This document shows positions 1 to 8,172 of a stretch of 64,000 nucleotides of DNA, in pieces. The position numbers were made by a program, and so were the translations under genes. The notes under the pieces were generated by a model. The model saw only the letters and a program-made list of their open reading frames with translations, had not been told where the DNA came from and did no database searches. Numbering within the stretch: the stretch's first letter is position 1; each line of letters opens with the position of its first letter. The DNA is from Martelella mediterranea (GTDB lineage Bacteria; Pseudomonadota; Alphaproteobacteria; Rhizobiales; Rhizobiaceae), in the NCBI RefSeq assembly GCF_004342225.1, contig NZ_SMAR01000003.1, positions 1 to 64,000 of the forward strand, in the 5' to 3' direction.

Positions 1-528
1 TCCGTCTATGGGCAGAAACTGGATGAGACGATGGATAAATGGCCGCTGCTGATCGACCTCGATGGCATGGTCGGGGCGGATCCGTCGAAGTGGAACGCGG
101 TGATGGAGATCCGCACCACGGATGATGATCCGGACGCCTCTGAAGCCGTCTGGACAGACTGGCATGAGGCGGCGACCGGCGATGTGGCGGCGCGGGCCTA
201 TCAGATGCGGCTGCAGCTATCATCGATCGATGAGAACATCACCCCGATTGTCGCGCGGGCTGAACTGACGGTCGATATGCCCGACCGGATATTGAGTGGC
301 AACAATATCGTCGTGCCGGTTGCCGGAAAGCGGATCGGCTTTGATCCGCCTTACTACGGGCTGACCGGTGTTTCGATCTCGGCGCAGGGCCTTCGCTTCG
401 GCGACTTTTACGAAATCGCAAACAAGGATGAGAGCGGCTTTGACATCGTGTTCAAGGATCAGTCCGGCACGCCGGTTGAGCGCTCGTTTGACTATGTGGC
501 CGTTGGCTACGGAAAGGTGCATGCATGA
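1..528 (+). CDS. Phage tail-tip (host-specificity type) protein, C-terminal part
   Basis: The reading frame is open from the first base of the window, so the gene starts upstream and only its last 175 codons are visible. The end of the protein has the beta-rich pattern of the C-terminus of tail-tip or host-specificity proteins of siphophages, closing with a segment (FDYVAVGYGKV) about phage-specific contacts or fibre attachment by analogy. It overlaps the next gene by ATGA, and tail fibre, lysin and holin-like genes follow, which supports the prophage assignment. The family call is inference from context and general sequence character; the exact family cannot be fixed from a fragment. Confidence 0.6.
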   Translation, partial: SVYGQKLDETMDKWPLLIDLDGMVGADPSKWNAVMEIRTTDDDPDASEAVWTDWHEAATGDVAARAYQMRLQLSSIDENITPIVARAELTVDMPDRILSGNNIVVPVAGKRIGFDPPYYGLTGVSISAQGLRFGDFYEIANKDESGFDIVFKDQSGTPVERSFDYVAVGYGKVHA

Positions 529-1451
529 CGCAATATGAGAATGTGACGATTGATCCGACCGTCACCAATGGCTCGCAGCTTGCGGCCAATATCAACAGCT
601 GGCGCAAGGCCGCGCTGACACTGCACAGCGGTGTTGAACGGCCATCCTATGCCAGTGCGGGCACAATGTGGATCAGCACGGCGTCCAGCCCGTGGAAGCT
701 TTGTGTCTATGACGGCACAGATGATGTCGTGATCGGCGAACTCAAACCGGACAGCCATGATTTTGTCAGCGCCGGTGGCACCGAATACACCAATGACCTG
801 ATGGCTTCAGGCGATGCCGCAGAGGCGCGGGACAAGCTGGGGGCTGTCGACAGATCGCAGCTTAGCGGGAAGGTCAGTAAGTCCGGCGACACGGTGACTG
901 GTGAGATAAGGTCGTCCAAGTCCGAAAACTTCCGGATGATGAACGGTGACCGGGGTGTGTTCTGGCATCTGAACTCCGAAGACCTTTATCTGATGATCAC
1001 CAATTCCGGCGATCAGACCGGAGGGTGGAACAACACACGCGCGCTTCGGGTGCGCCTTTCGGACGGCTTTGTTTGGCTGGACCGAGCCAAGTCCAACAGA
1101 AATTTCGAAGTCGGCGGGGCGCGATATGAAACAAACGGCAATATCGTTGGCTCAATCTGGAATAATTGGGGCAGAACCGACGCCTACAGCGCTATCGACA
1201 ACCGCATTGAAGACCGAGGCTACTGGCGCACACAGGACTATACCACTGACAGAGGCGCAGGAACCGTAGGGTCTTATGGATTGTTCCAAATCCGTAGGCA
1301 CCTCAATCCCGGCGACGTGGTTGGAGGGAGCGAGCTACGTTATTCAGACGCAGAAGGAGATGTCGTTCACGGACCGGGAGGATCGTGGAGATGCATGGGT
1401 GTCATCGGAGGCGACGGTATTGCTTCAACAGTGTTCTTGAGGGTGTCATAA
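525..1451 (+). CDS. Phage tail fibre-like protein
   Basis: A 308-residue protein starting in an ATGA overlap with the tail-tip gene. It is rich in Gly, Ser, Asn and Asp, has no membrane segment, and the middle carries the SGDTVTGEIRSS pattern common in phage fibre proteins just before the shaft or receptor-binding part. The C-terminal 150 residues (many W, N, Y and G) would be the receptor-binding tip. The position directly after the tail-tip gene and before the lysis genes is the usual place for a fibre gene. The function is inferred from position and composition; the receptor is unknown. Confidence 0.6.
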   Translation: MTQYENVTIDPTVTNGSQLAANINSWRKAALTLHSGVERPSYASAGTMWISTASSPWKLCVYDGTDDVVIGELKPDSHDFVSAGGTEYTNDLMASGDAAEARDKLGAVDRSQLSGKVSKSGDTVTGEIRSSKSENFRMMNGDRGVFWHLNSEDLYLMITNSGDQTGGWNNTRALRVRLSDGFVWLDRAKSNRNFEVGGARYETNGNIVGSIWNNWGRTDAYSAIDNRIEDRGYWRTQDYTTDRGAGTVGSYGLFQIRRHLNPGDVVGGSELRYSDAEGDVVHGPGGSWRCMGVIGGDGIASTVFLRVS

Positions 1452-1987
1452 TGATGGAATTTCGGAACCCGGTATTCAGCTCAGCCGACAATTCGTCAAT
1501 TGACGCTGAAGTCAATCACCCATCGCTGGGATGGATACCCTTCACCGCGGTCAACGGCGACGAAAGCACGCAAGAAATGTTCGATGCGATGCTGCCGGAC
1601 GCTGCACCATATGTCGCCCCCGCGATCCGCCCTTCTCAGGTGGACGAAGAGCGGGACCGGCGCATTGCCGATGGGATCGTATTTGAAGGCGTTGAGTACC
1701 AGACGCGACCCGGCGATGTCAGCCGCATTAAAAGCTGGGCGGCAGCGGCCCGCTCCACGCTTGAGGCGGGCGCCACCGCAGGGGATTACCGCTGGCACGG
1801 GCAGGACTATGACTTCGCCTGGATTGCGGCGGATAACACGGCCCATAAGATGGACGCCGCGACCGCCGCCGCGTTTGGCGATGCGGTGCTGGCGCATGAA
1901 CAGGCGCATATTCTGGCAGCCCGGCAGATCAAGGATATGAACCCGATCCCTGCCGATTATGAACATGACAACTACTGGCCGGACTGA
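1451..1987 (+). CDS. DUF4376 domain phage protein
   Basis: A 178-residue protein; the ATG at 1451 shares one base with the stop codon of the fibre gene (TAATG) and is preferred over an in-frame start at 1385 inside that gene. The C-terminal half fits the DUF4376 family of tail-associated phage proteins: a basic R-R-x-I-A segment, then F-x-G-x-x-Y-Q-T-R, W-x-A-A-D-N and a closing H-x-x-A-R-Q-I-K-D segment. Such proteins lie next to tail fibre genes and may be fibre-assembly or chaperone-like factors, but no biochemical role is established that I can assert. Membership in the prophage late operon is clear from spacing. Confidence 0.65.
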   Translation: MMEFRNPVFSSADNSSIDAEVNHPSLGWIPFTAVNGDESTQEMFDAMLPDAAPYVAPAIRPSQVDEERDRRIADGIVFEGVEYQTRPGDVSRIKSWAAAARSTLEAGATAGDYRWHGQDYDFAWIAADNTAHKMDAATAAAFGDAVLAHEQAHILAARQIKDMNPIPADYEHDNYWPD

Positions 1988-2020
1988 CCGGTCTTAAATC
2001 TTCTCAAAGGACAATTGAAT

Positions 2021-2971
2021 ATGGAAATCACCACGGTATCCAGCCGGGGGCGTGCTTTCGTGCGCCTGCATGAAGGCAATCCGCTGACCGCCTATCTCGA
2101 TCCAACCGGCACGCCGACCATCGGGACGGGCTTCACCATGCGCTCTCCCTATTGCCGACAGCAATTCGCGAAGCTCGGCATCAAAAAGCTTATCCCCGGC
2201 AAAACGAAAATCACCGCCGAACAATCCGACAGGATCCTGCGCACAGTGATCGATACCGGTTATGGCAAAGAGGTTGTTGCGCATTCGCCGGATGATCGGA
2301 CGCAATATCAGATGGATGCGGCGACCAGCGCGGCGTTTAACCTCGGCGGTCGTGTGATCAGCAAATGGCGCTTTGGCAAGCTCTGGCGGGCAGGGCGGTT
2401 GAAACAGGCAGCCGATTACCTGGCTACGCATTACAACACCTCCAAGGGCCGCAAGCTTCCGGGCCTTGTCCGTCGCCGCAAAGAAGAGGCGTTGCTGTTC
2501 GAAAAGGGCATTTATACCGGCGTTGATACACTCGCATCAGCCCCGGAAGGTGTACCGCGCGCCGAAACGGACGAAAAGCCCGCAACCGGCGATCCGGTTG
2601 TTGCCGATGTTCAGTCCATGCTCAAAAAGCGCGGTTTTGATCCCGGTGCAATCGACGGCTGGTTCGGCAAGAATACCCGAAAAGCCGTGCTGGCTTATCA
2701 GACGACGCACCCCCACCTGAAGAATGACGGCATCATCGGTCCGGCGACGATTGCCCAATTGCGCCGCGACATGGCGGCGCTGAAGGATGCCGCGCAGAAA
2801 TCCGGCCTGTCGGCGGCTGCCTCCGGCGCTGCCGCCTGGACGGCTGGCCTGCCGGTTGGCTGGATTGTTGCCGGTGTCATTGTCTTCGCCGTCCTCTGGT
2901 TCGCATGGCGTTATCGCGATGTGATCGCACGGCGGATCAACACGATCACGGGGCATGAGGTGGAGGTATGA
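2021..2971 (+). CDS. Phage endolysin: GH24 lysozyme, peptidoglycan-binding domain and C-terminal membrane anchor
   Basis: A 316-residue muramidase that would cut the glycan strands of peptidoglycan during phage release. E18, D27 and T33 have exactly the spacing of the T4 lysozyme catalytic triad (E-9-D-6-T), within LHEG, YLDPTG and TIGTG. Residues about 193-250 form a PG_binding_1 domain (repeat ending IIGPATIAQL). Residues about 278-298 are one hydrophobic segment followed by a basic tail, an unusual place for a membrane anchor in an endolysin. ATG at 2021 is chosen because AAAGG lies 10 bases upstream; the TTG at 2015 is too close to it. It overlaps the next gene by ATGA. Confidence 0.85.
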   Translation: MEITTVSSRGRAFVRLHEGNPLTAYLDPTGTPTIGTGFTMRSPYCRQQFAKLGIKKLIPGKTKITAEQSDRILRTVIDTGYGKEVVAHSPDDRTQYQMDAATSAAFNLGGRVISKWRFGKLWRAGRLKQAADYLATHYNTSKGRKLPGLVRRRKEEALLFEKGIYTGVDTLASAPEGVPRAETDEKPATGDPVVADVQSMLKKRGFDPGAIDGWFGKNTRKAVLAYQTTHPHLKNDGIIGPATIAQLRRDMAALKDAAQKSGLSAAASGAAAWTAGLPVGWIVAGVIVFAVLWFAWRYRDVIARRINTITGHEVEV

Positions 2972-3381
2972 TCACCACAATCTTCACATGGCTGGCAAAG
3001 CTTGGCGCGGACGGCATTGTCGAACGCGCCATGACGCTGATCGAAAAGCGGGCCGAACAGGAAACTGACCGGGAGAAGATCAAGGCAGATATGACGGCGG
3101 AGTATTACCGGCAGGTGATCGAGGAAACCCGCATCATGGCGGATTATAACAGGGCCAAACTGTCATTTCCTTGGTTCTGGCTGTTCGCCAGTCTCTTTCT
3201 GTTTCCGCTGGCGCTCTGGTGGGCGGCTGTCATCCTCGACAGCGTCTTTCACTTTCCATGGACGATTGCGGATCTGCCCACGCCTCAGATGCAGGCATGG
3301 GCGGGCAATATGATCCAGTGGGTGTTTTATGTCGGCTCCGGCGTGGCGGGGCTGAAAACCGTTCTGAAGGCAGGGAAATGA
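2968..3381 (+). CDS. Holin-like small membrane protein of the prophage
   Basis: A 137-residue protein with a charged, probably helical N-terminal half (residues 20-65) and two hydrophobic segments (about 71-93 and 113-133). It sits between the endolysin and the DUF1515 gene with ATGA overlaps on both sides, the usual place of holin or spanin-type lysis proteins. No conserved holin motif is recognised, so holin is inference from topology and neighbours. It could instead be a membrane protein of the rhizobial prophage lysis cassette with another role. Confidence 0.55.
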   Translation: MITTIFTWLAKLGADGIVERAMTLIEKRAEQETDREKIKADMTAEYYRQVIEETRIMADYNRAKLSFPWFWLFASLFLFPLALWWAAVILDSVFHFPWTIADLPTPQMQAWAGNMIQWVFYVGSGVAGLKTVLKAGK

Positions 3382-3701
3382 CCGTTGAAATCGCACGTCA
3401 GCTCGGAGAGGTTCAGGGCAAGCTTGATGCCCTGATCCGCAAGGTGGATGACAACCGCACCAGCCATGATGAAATCCATGAACGCCTGAACACGGTCGAA
3501 CACCAGAATGAAAAGCTGATCAGCGAAAACAAGGTGCTTTCCGAACGCCTGACGGAAACTGAAACCTTTGTTGCCGATGTGCAGAAGATCAAGCAGATCG
3601 GGCGCGGATATATTCTCGGCGCGGCCATGGCTGGCACCGGCTTCGGTGTGTGGCTCTCAGATGGAATCTTGCAGTTGATCAGGGCAGTGAAGGGTGGGTG
3701 A
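3378..3701 (+). CDS. DUF1515 family prophage protein
   Basis: A 107-residue protein; the ATG at 3378 overlaps the upstream stop codon (ATGA). Residues 1-65 are heptad-like and rich in E, K, L and N (coiled coil). A short motif QIGRGYILGAAMAGTG then leads into a hydrophobic Gly/Ala-rich C-terminal segment likely to insert in a membrane. This matches DUF1515, a family found mainly in rhizobial prophages and of unknown function; its place in the lysis cassette suggests a spanin-like or holin-regulating role (inference). A truncated second copy lies about 4 kb downstream at 7783. Confidence 0.7.
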   Translation: MTVEIARQLGEVQGKLDALIRKVDDNRTSHDEIHERLNTVEHQNEKLISENKVLSERLTETETFVADVQKIKQIGRGYILGAAMAGTGFGVWLSDGILQLIRAVKGG

Positions 3702-3711
3702 AAAATGAAAG

Positions 3712-3735
3712 TCGCCCTCATGAGAAAGAGGGCGA
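3712..3735. terminator. Hairpin between convergent DUF1515 and DUF2165 genes
   Basis: An 8-bp perfect stem (TCGCCCTC / GAGGGCGA) with an 8-base loop starts 10 bases after the DUF1515 stop. There is no clean T-run after it on either strand, so it is a plausible but weak terminator of the prophage late transcript. Confidence 0.35.
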
Positions 3736-3776
3736 AAGGATTGTGTTCGGTTTTAGAAGGGTCTGTTATCCCCTCA

Positions 3777-4274
3777 CTAAGCGGCATTATCCGTGTCGGG
3801 CACAACAAGATAAATCAGAACTGCAATAATCGTGATGAAAAAGCGGAACGCACTTTCTATGCCGTTCCATTGTTCTGACATCCACATGCCGAACCATTCA
3901 CCGCCAATCGACATGAACCCTACCTGCCATGTCAGAAAACCCAGAGTTAAACCTGCAACCGCCCATTTCTTGCGAGCATTAAACTCTCTCGGCGAACCGC
4001 TAGTGGCTGCAAGCAGCTTGAAGCCGCCAACCCAGCATAGGATCGCGGTGAGCGTCTCCAGTGCAATAATGAAAATGTAGCCTGCATGGTGGAGGGTTTC
4101 AGATTCAATCGCCCGGTACTTGATTGATGAATCCGGAAAGATCGTGTCCATTAAGAAGACATGGTGAACGAAGGCATAGTTTGAACCGTAGTCCGTGATA
4201 TTCCCAAATGCGACGAGCGTGGCAAAAAAGGCAATGGCAAGTACCATCAAGGATTTTGAAAGCCTGATAGTCAT
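3777..4274 (-). CDS. DUF2165 family small integral membrane protein
   Basis: A 165-residue protein with four predicted membrane segments (about 8-28, 72-92, 109-130 and 141-160). It carries the conserved features of DUF2165 predicted integral membrane proteins: N-x-T-D-Y near the first helix, HHVFLMD, and the W-x-S-x-x-W-N-G segment before the last helix. ATG at 4274 begins directly with the first helix; a further upstream ATG would add a basic, non-hydrophobic leader and is less likely. It is convergent with the prophage genes, so it is probably cargo rather than a structural gene. Function is unknown. Confidence 0.7.
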   Translation of the reverse strand: MTIRLSKSLMVLAIAFFATLVAFGNITDYGSNYAFVHHVFLMDTIFPDSSIKYRAIESETLHHAGYIFIIALETLTAILCWVGGFKLLAATSGSPREFNARKKWAVAGLTLGFLTWQVGFMSIGGEWFGMWMSEQWNGIESAFRFFITIIAVLIYLVVPDTDNAA

Positions 4275-4574
4275 GTAGAGTTGGCTCCTGGATGTTCTGT
4301 TTTTTAGTAACTTAGCAGAAAGCGTAGTGCGGATCTTCTGGCAACTTTGACAGTTGTCAGCATGCAAAATTTCTCATCCTTATGATCAAAACGCGAGTAC
4401 GCTTCTGATCGGCTTTTCTGCTGCCCGGCATCGGGCGGCCTGCAGCCCGCCAAGGCTGCAAGCGACGGGTCAGTCGCCAAACATAGTCCCGTCCGGTAAG
4501 CACGAAGAATCCTCACCGCACCCGACCGCCTGCGCAGGCGAAGCGGTGTGTGGCAGATTCGGACATTTCCCACA
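4275..4574. other. 300-bp intergenic stretch between DUF2165 and the methylase
   Basis: It must hold the promoter of the leftward DUF2165 gene and that of the rightward methylase. The right half contains GC-rich imperfect repeats around 4410-4470, but no coding frame has family character and no clear -35/-10 pair stands out. Nothing else is supportable here. Confidence 0.4.
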
Positions 4575-5408
4575 ATGCAAGGAATGATCTCGGTGCGGCC
4601 CGTGTCGCCGCCGGCCGCCTATCTTGGCGGCAAGAAACGTCTCGCCAAGCGCGTTTCCTCCATCATCGAACAGACCCCGCACGACCTTTATGCCGAGCCC
4701 TTTGTCGGCATGGGCGGCGTGTTCTTCCGCCGTTCGCTTGCCGCCCGCTGCGAGGTTATCAACGACTATTCGGGCGATGTGATCACGCTCTTCCGGATCC
4801 TGCAGCGGCACTATCCGCAGTTCATGGAAGTGATGAAATTCCAGCTCACCTCAAGGCGGGAATTCGAGCGGCTCGCCGCGACGGATCCGGCAACGCTCAC
4901 CGACCTCGAGCGCTCCGCCCGCTTTCTCTATCTCCAGCGCCTCGCCTTCGGAGGCAAGATCATGGGCCGCAGTTTCGGCGTCGAACGCCACGGCCCGGCA
5001 CGCTTCGACCTGACCCGGCTGGGCCCTATCCTGGAAGAGGTGCACGAACGTCTTTCCGGCGTCGTCATCGAAAACCTCGACTGGCGCGCCTTCATCGATC
5101 GCTATGACAGGGAAGGGACCTTATTCTACCTCGACCCGCCCTATTTTGGCTGCGAGACCGACTACGGCAGGGAGAGCTTCAAGCGTGCCGACTTCGCCGA
5201 AATGGCGGAGCGACTCGCAGGGATCAAGGGACGGTTCATCCTGTCACTGAACGACCGGCCGGAGGTGCGGGAGATCTTCTCGGGTTTTGAGTTCGCCGAT
5301 GTGAAGCTCGACTACACGATCGGTAGCGGCGAGCAGAAGGCGGTGGGTGAGGTGATCATACTCGATGGCAAGGATGTTCGCCAAGACCGAAACCTTCCCC
5401 TGTTCTAG
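4575..5408 (+). CDS. D12-class DNA adenine N6-methyltransferase (Dam-like)
   Basis: About 277 residues. It transfers a methyl group from S-adenosylmethionine to adenine N6 in DNA. The SAM-binding motifs are YLGGKKRL (about 16-23) and EPFVGMGG (about 41-48), and the catalytic motif is DPPY (about 187-190) in YLDPPYFG, in the order of the Dam/D12 (alpha) class. The start is uncertain: ATG 4575, ATG 4584 and GTG 4548 are in frame and none has a good ribosome-binding site; homologues usually begin near the ISVRPVSPP segment. No restriction endonuclease gene lies beside it, so it is an orphan, phage-type methylase sitting between two DUF1515 copies. Confidence 0.85.
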   Translation: MQGMISVRPVSPPAAYLGGKKRLAKRVSSIIEQTPHDLYAEPFVGMGGVFFRRSLAARCEVINDYSGDVITLFRILQRHYPQFMEVMKFQLTSRREFERLAATDPATLTDLERSARFLYLQRLAFGGKIMGRSFGVERHGPARFDLTRLGPILEEVHERLSGVVIENLDWRAFIDRYDREGTLFYLDPPYFGCETDYGRESFKRADFAEMAERLAGIKGRFILSLNDRPEVREIFSGFEFADVKLDYTIGSGEQKAVGEVIILDGKDVRQDRNLPLF

Positions 5409-5543
5409 ACAAGCAAAATCGGGAGCGGTCAGGCGGTGCGAATGCCTTATGCGCTGCTCCTGACAAGAGTGGCTGGAGATATTCGCTTGTGCAGAAGCTT
5501 ATGTTTCTCCATACTTTTCTTAATTACATGGCAGGTTTCGAAA

Positions 5544-7732
5544 ATGCGCAGCAAGACAGTTTCTCTCAAATACTCGGGTTTCCTTCTCAAGCGCGCCCTG
5601 CCAATATTGGTGTTGACCGGCTGCATCGGCCTTGGCGTCTTGGGGCTCCTGATCTGGGCGGGTCAGGAGGCCGATCGCGTGTCGTACAATCGACAGGCCA
5701 GTCTGGCTCAACTCGTTGTTTCTCAACAGCGTTCCAAGGTCGCCCACAATCAGGAAAGTGTGACTGTATGGGACGATGCCGTCGAACAGGTGCGCGCGCG
5801 TGACAGCGAATGGATGGATAATAATCTTGGAGCCTGGATGCATGAGTACTTCGGACTCGATCAGGCCTATGTTCTCGATCCCTCGAATCAAGCAGTTTAC
5901 GCGTTTGCAGATGGCGGACAGCGGGCTCCGGATGCGTTTAGCGTAGTCGAGGACGAAGCTCTGCCTTTGGTTCTTGCTCTTCGCGACAAGCTTCGGGTCG
6001 GCGACGACAGCCAGGTCAGCGATATCGTGCTCACGCCCGGCGTATCTGATTTGGCCGTCATCCAGGGGCGTCCCGCTGTCGTCAGCGTCAAGCCAATCGT
6101 TTCCGATACCGGTGACATTCAACAGACACCCGGTGAGGAAAGCGTTCACGTGGCTGTGCGCTTCCTTGACGGAAGCCTGATCGAAGAGCTGAAGACCGAC
6201 TATCTTTTTGAAGACCTGCATTTTTCATGGTCGGCGAGCGATGCGCCGCATTATTCCAGCCTGCCGTTCTATGCGGCTGATGGAACCGTTTTGGGATACA
6301 TGGTGTGGCATCCCCATCACCCGGGTGAAACGATGCTATCAAAGCTTATCCCGGTTTTGTCCGCCTTTATTGTATTGGCACTTTGCGCAATTGCGTTCTC
6401 TCTGTTCCTTTATCACAACCGTTCAAAAGAGCTGCAGGCGAGCAAGGAGCAGATCCGGTACATGGCGCTCCACGATCCGTTGACCGAACTTCCCAACAGA
6501 AACTATTTCAACGAGTACGTCGATGTCGAGTTGACCAAGGAGGGGCGAGCGCCCTTCTGTTCCTCGATCTGGATCGGTTCAAGCAGGTGAACGATACGCT
6601 AGGCCACCCTTCAGGTGACGCTTTGATTCGCGAATTCGGTCAACGTTTGAAGGCTATCGTGCGTCAGGGCGATGTCGTTGCGCGCGTCGGCGGGGACGAA
6701 TTTACCGTGATGCTCAGGGGAAAGGTCAGCGTGGGGGAAGTCGATGGTATCTGCCAGCGCATAGTCGATTCTGCCCGCCGTCCCTTTGTGTTCGGCGGCC
6801 AGGAAGTTTTTGTCGGCGTGAGCGTTGGAGTGGCGCTGGCGCCGCGCGATGGCAATGACCGTGTCAGCCTGCTTCGGAGGGCCGATGTTGCCCTGTACTT
6901 TTCGAAGAACTCCGGCCGCAGCCGGTATACCTTCTTTTCCGAGAGTATGGACCAGTTGCTCAGCAGGCGCCAGGAGATGGAAGGGGATATGCGTGCGGCC
7001 CTGAAGGCCGGCAATGAATTTCAGGTTCACTATCAACCCATTATTGACGCTCGCGACCATAGGGTCAAAGGGTACGAGGCGCTTCTGCGCTGGGAACATC
7101 CCAAATTCGGCTCGATCTCTCCCGAATTGTTCATTCCCATAGCGGAAGAAACCGGGCTGATCGAGGCTGTCGGCGCGTTTGTCTTGCGGGAGGCCTGCAC
7201 CGCCGCAGCTGAATGGTCCGGGAAGTCCGTTGCCGTCAATGTGTCCGGCATCGAACTCCGCGACGAAGGCTACGCCGCAAAAGTCAAAAATATACTGTTG
7301 TCCACCGGACTGTCGCCGCAGGCTCTCGAACTGGAGGTGACTGAAACAGCCGCGACCGACGAGGCCTCTGCCGTCGTCGCGAATCTCGACGCCCTGCGTG
7401 CAATAGGCGTGCAGATCGCTATTGATGATTTCGGGACTGGCTTCTCGTCGCTTGGCCGGCTGCGAACCCTGAATGTCGATCGCATCAAGATCGACAGAAG
7501 CTTCGTACGGGGGTTCGGCGAGAAAGCCGGCGATGAGGCTATAATCCGGGCCATTGTTGAACTGGCCCACGCGAGTGGCCTCAAGACGACCGCGGAAGGC
7601 GTGGAAACGTCATTTCAGGACGCCGGTCTGATCAGGATTGGCTGTGACAGCCTTCAGGGCTTCCTGTACTCGAAGCCTGTTCCTCTTCGCGACATTGAAC
7701 TCACTCGCTCTACCGACAGCTCGCCCGGCTGA
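5544..7732 (+). pseudogene. Membrane CHASE4-like/GGDEF/EAL protein interrupted by a frameshift
   Basis: Frame 1 (from ATG 5544) gives a transmembrane helix (about 13-35), a periplasmic sensor of CHASE4 type, a second helix (about 250-275) and the start of a GGDEF domain (LHDPLTELPNRN), then runs into a stop at 6590. The rest continues in another frame from about 6550: LLFLDLDRFK, the intact cyclase motif RVGGDEF, and an intact EAL phosphodiesterase domain (YEALLRW, IDDFGTGFSS, AEGVET). The shift lies between about 6530 and 6560; total length is one base short of a multiple of three, which fits one deleted base. All motifs are intact, so this is a recent mutation, an assembly error, or less likely a programmed shift. 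Product if whole: about 729 residues, acting on cyclic di-GMP at the inner membrane. Confidence 0.85.
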
Positions 7733-7782
7733 GTGCAAGATCGGCGCGTGGACGTTTCCGGTGACAGCTTTGGTGATCATTC

Positions 7783-7950
7783 ATGGTCGAACACCAGAAC
7801 GAACGTCTGCTCGAGCAGAACACGGCCCTGTCACAGCGTCGCGGCGAAACCGAGCAGTTCGTCGCCGAATACCAGAAGATCACGCGGATCGGCCGGGGCT
7901 ATATCCTCGGCGTCGCTATGGGCGGCACCGGGTTCGGCGCGCGGCTCTCC
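7783..7950 (+). pseudogene. DUF1515 remnant, truncated at both ends
   Basis: Fifty-six codons clearly homologous to residues about 36-90 of the DUF1515 protein at 3378: both share VEHQNE, ET-x-FVA, QKI-x-x-IGRGYILG and GTGFG followed by LS. The first third is missing, with a stop codon in frame just upstream, and similarity ends abruptly after LS where the other copy continues with its membrane tail. It is therefore the scar of a second prophage late region or of a duplication, and it marks the right side of the 3.7-7.8 kb cargo. Confidence 0.8.
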
Positions 7951-8172
7951 TCTCCTTCATCACGACCTTATGTCCCGAAACCGGCAACGGCTCAGAGGCC
8001 ACGGATGACAGGTCGGTCATCGAACGGCGCTCACCAGCTCCATTCTTTAGTACCAATAGCTGAATCACCGGCAATTATTCATCGCTCAACCACACCCCGT
8101 TTTTCATAGCCAAAGCCAAGACTTTGAATCAGAAAAACTACCACTTTTCAAAGGGCTGAGTGGATTTTGCTC
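7951..8172. other. Non-coding stretch between DUF1515 remnant and copA
   Basis: About 220 bases with no gene-like frame. It contains an inverted repeat of CTTTGAA/TTCAAAG at about 8131-8155 that could help end copA transcription, but there is no strong T-run. It probably holds a junction between prophage debris and the copper block. Confidence 0.4.
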
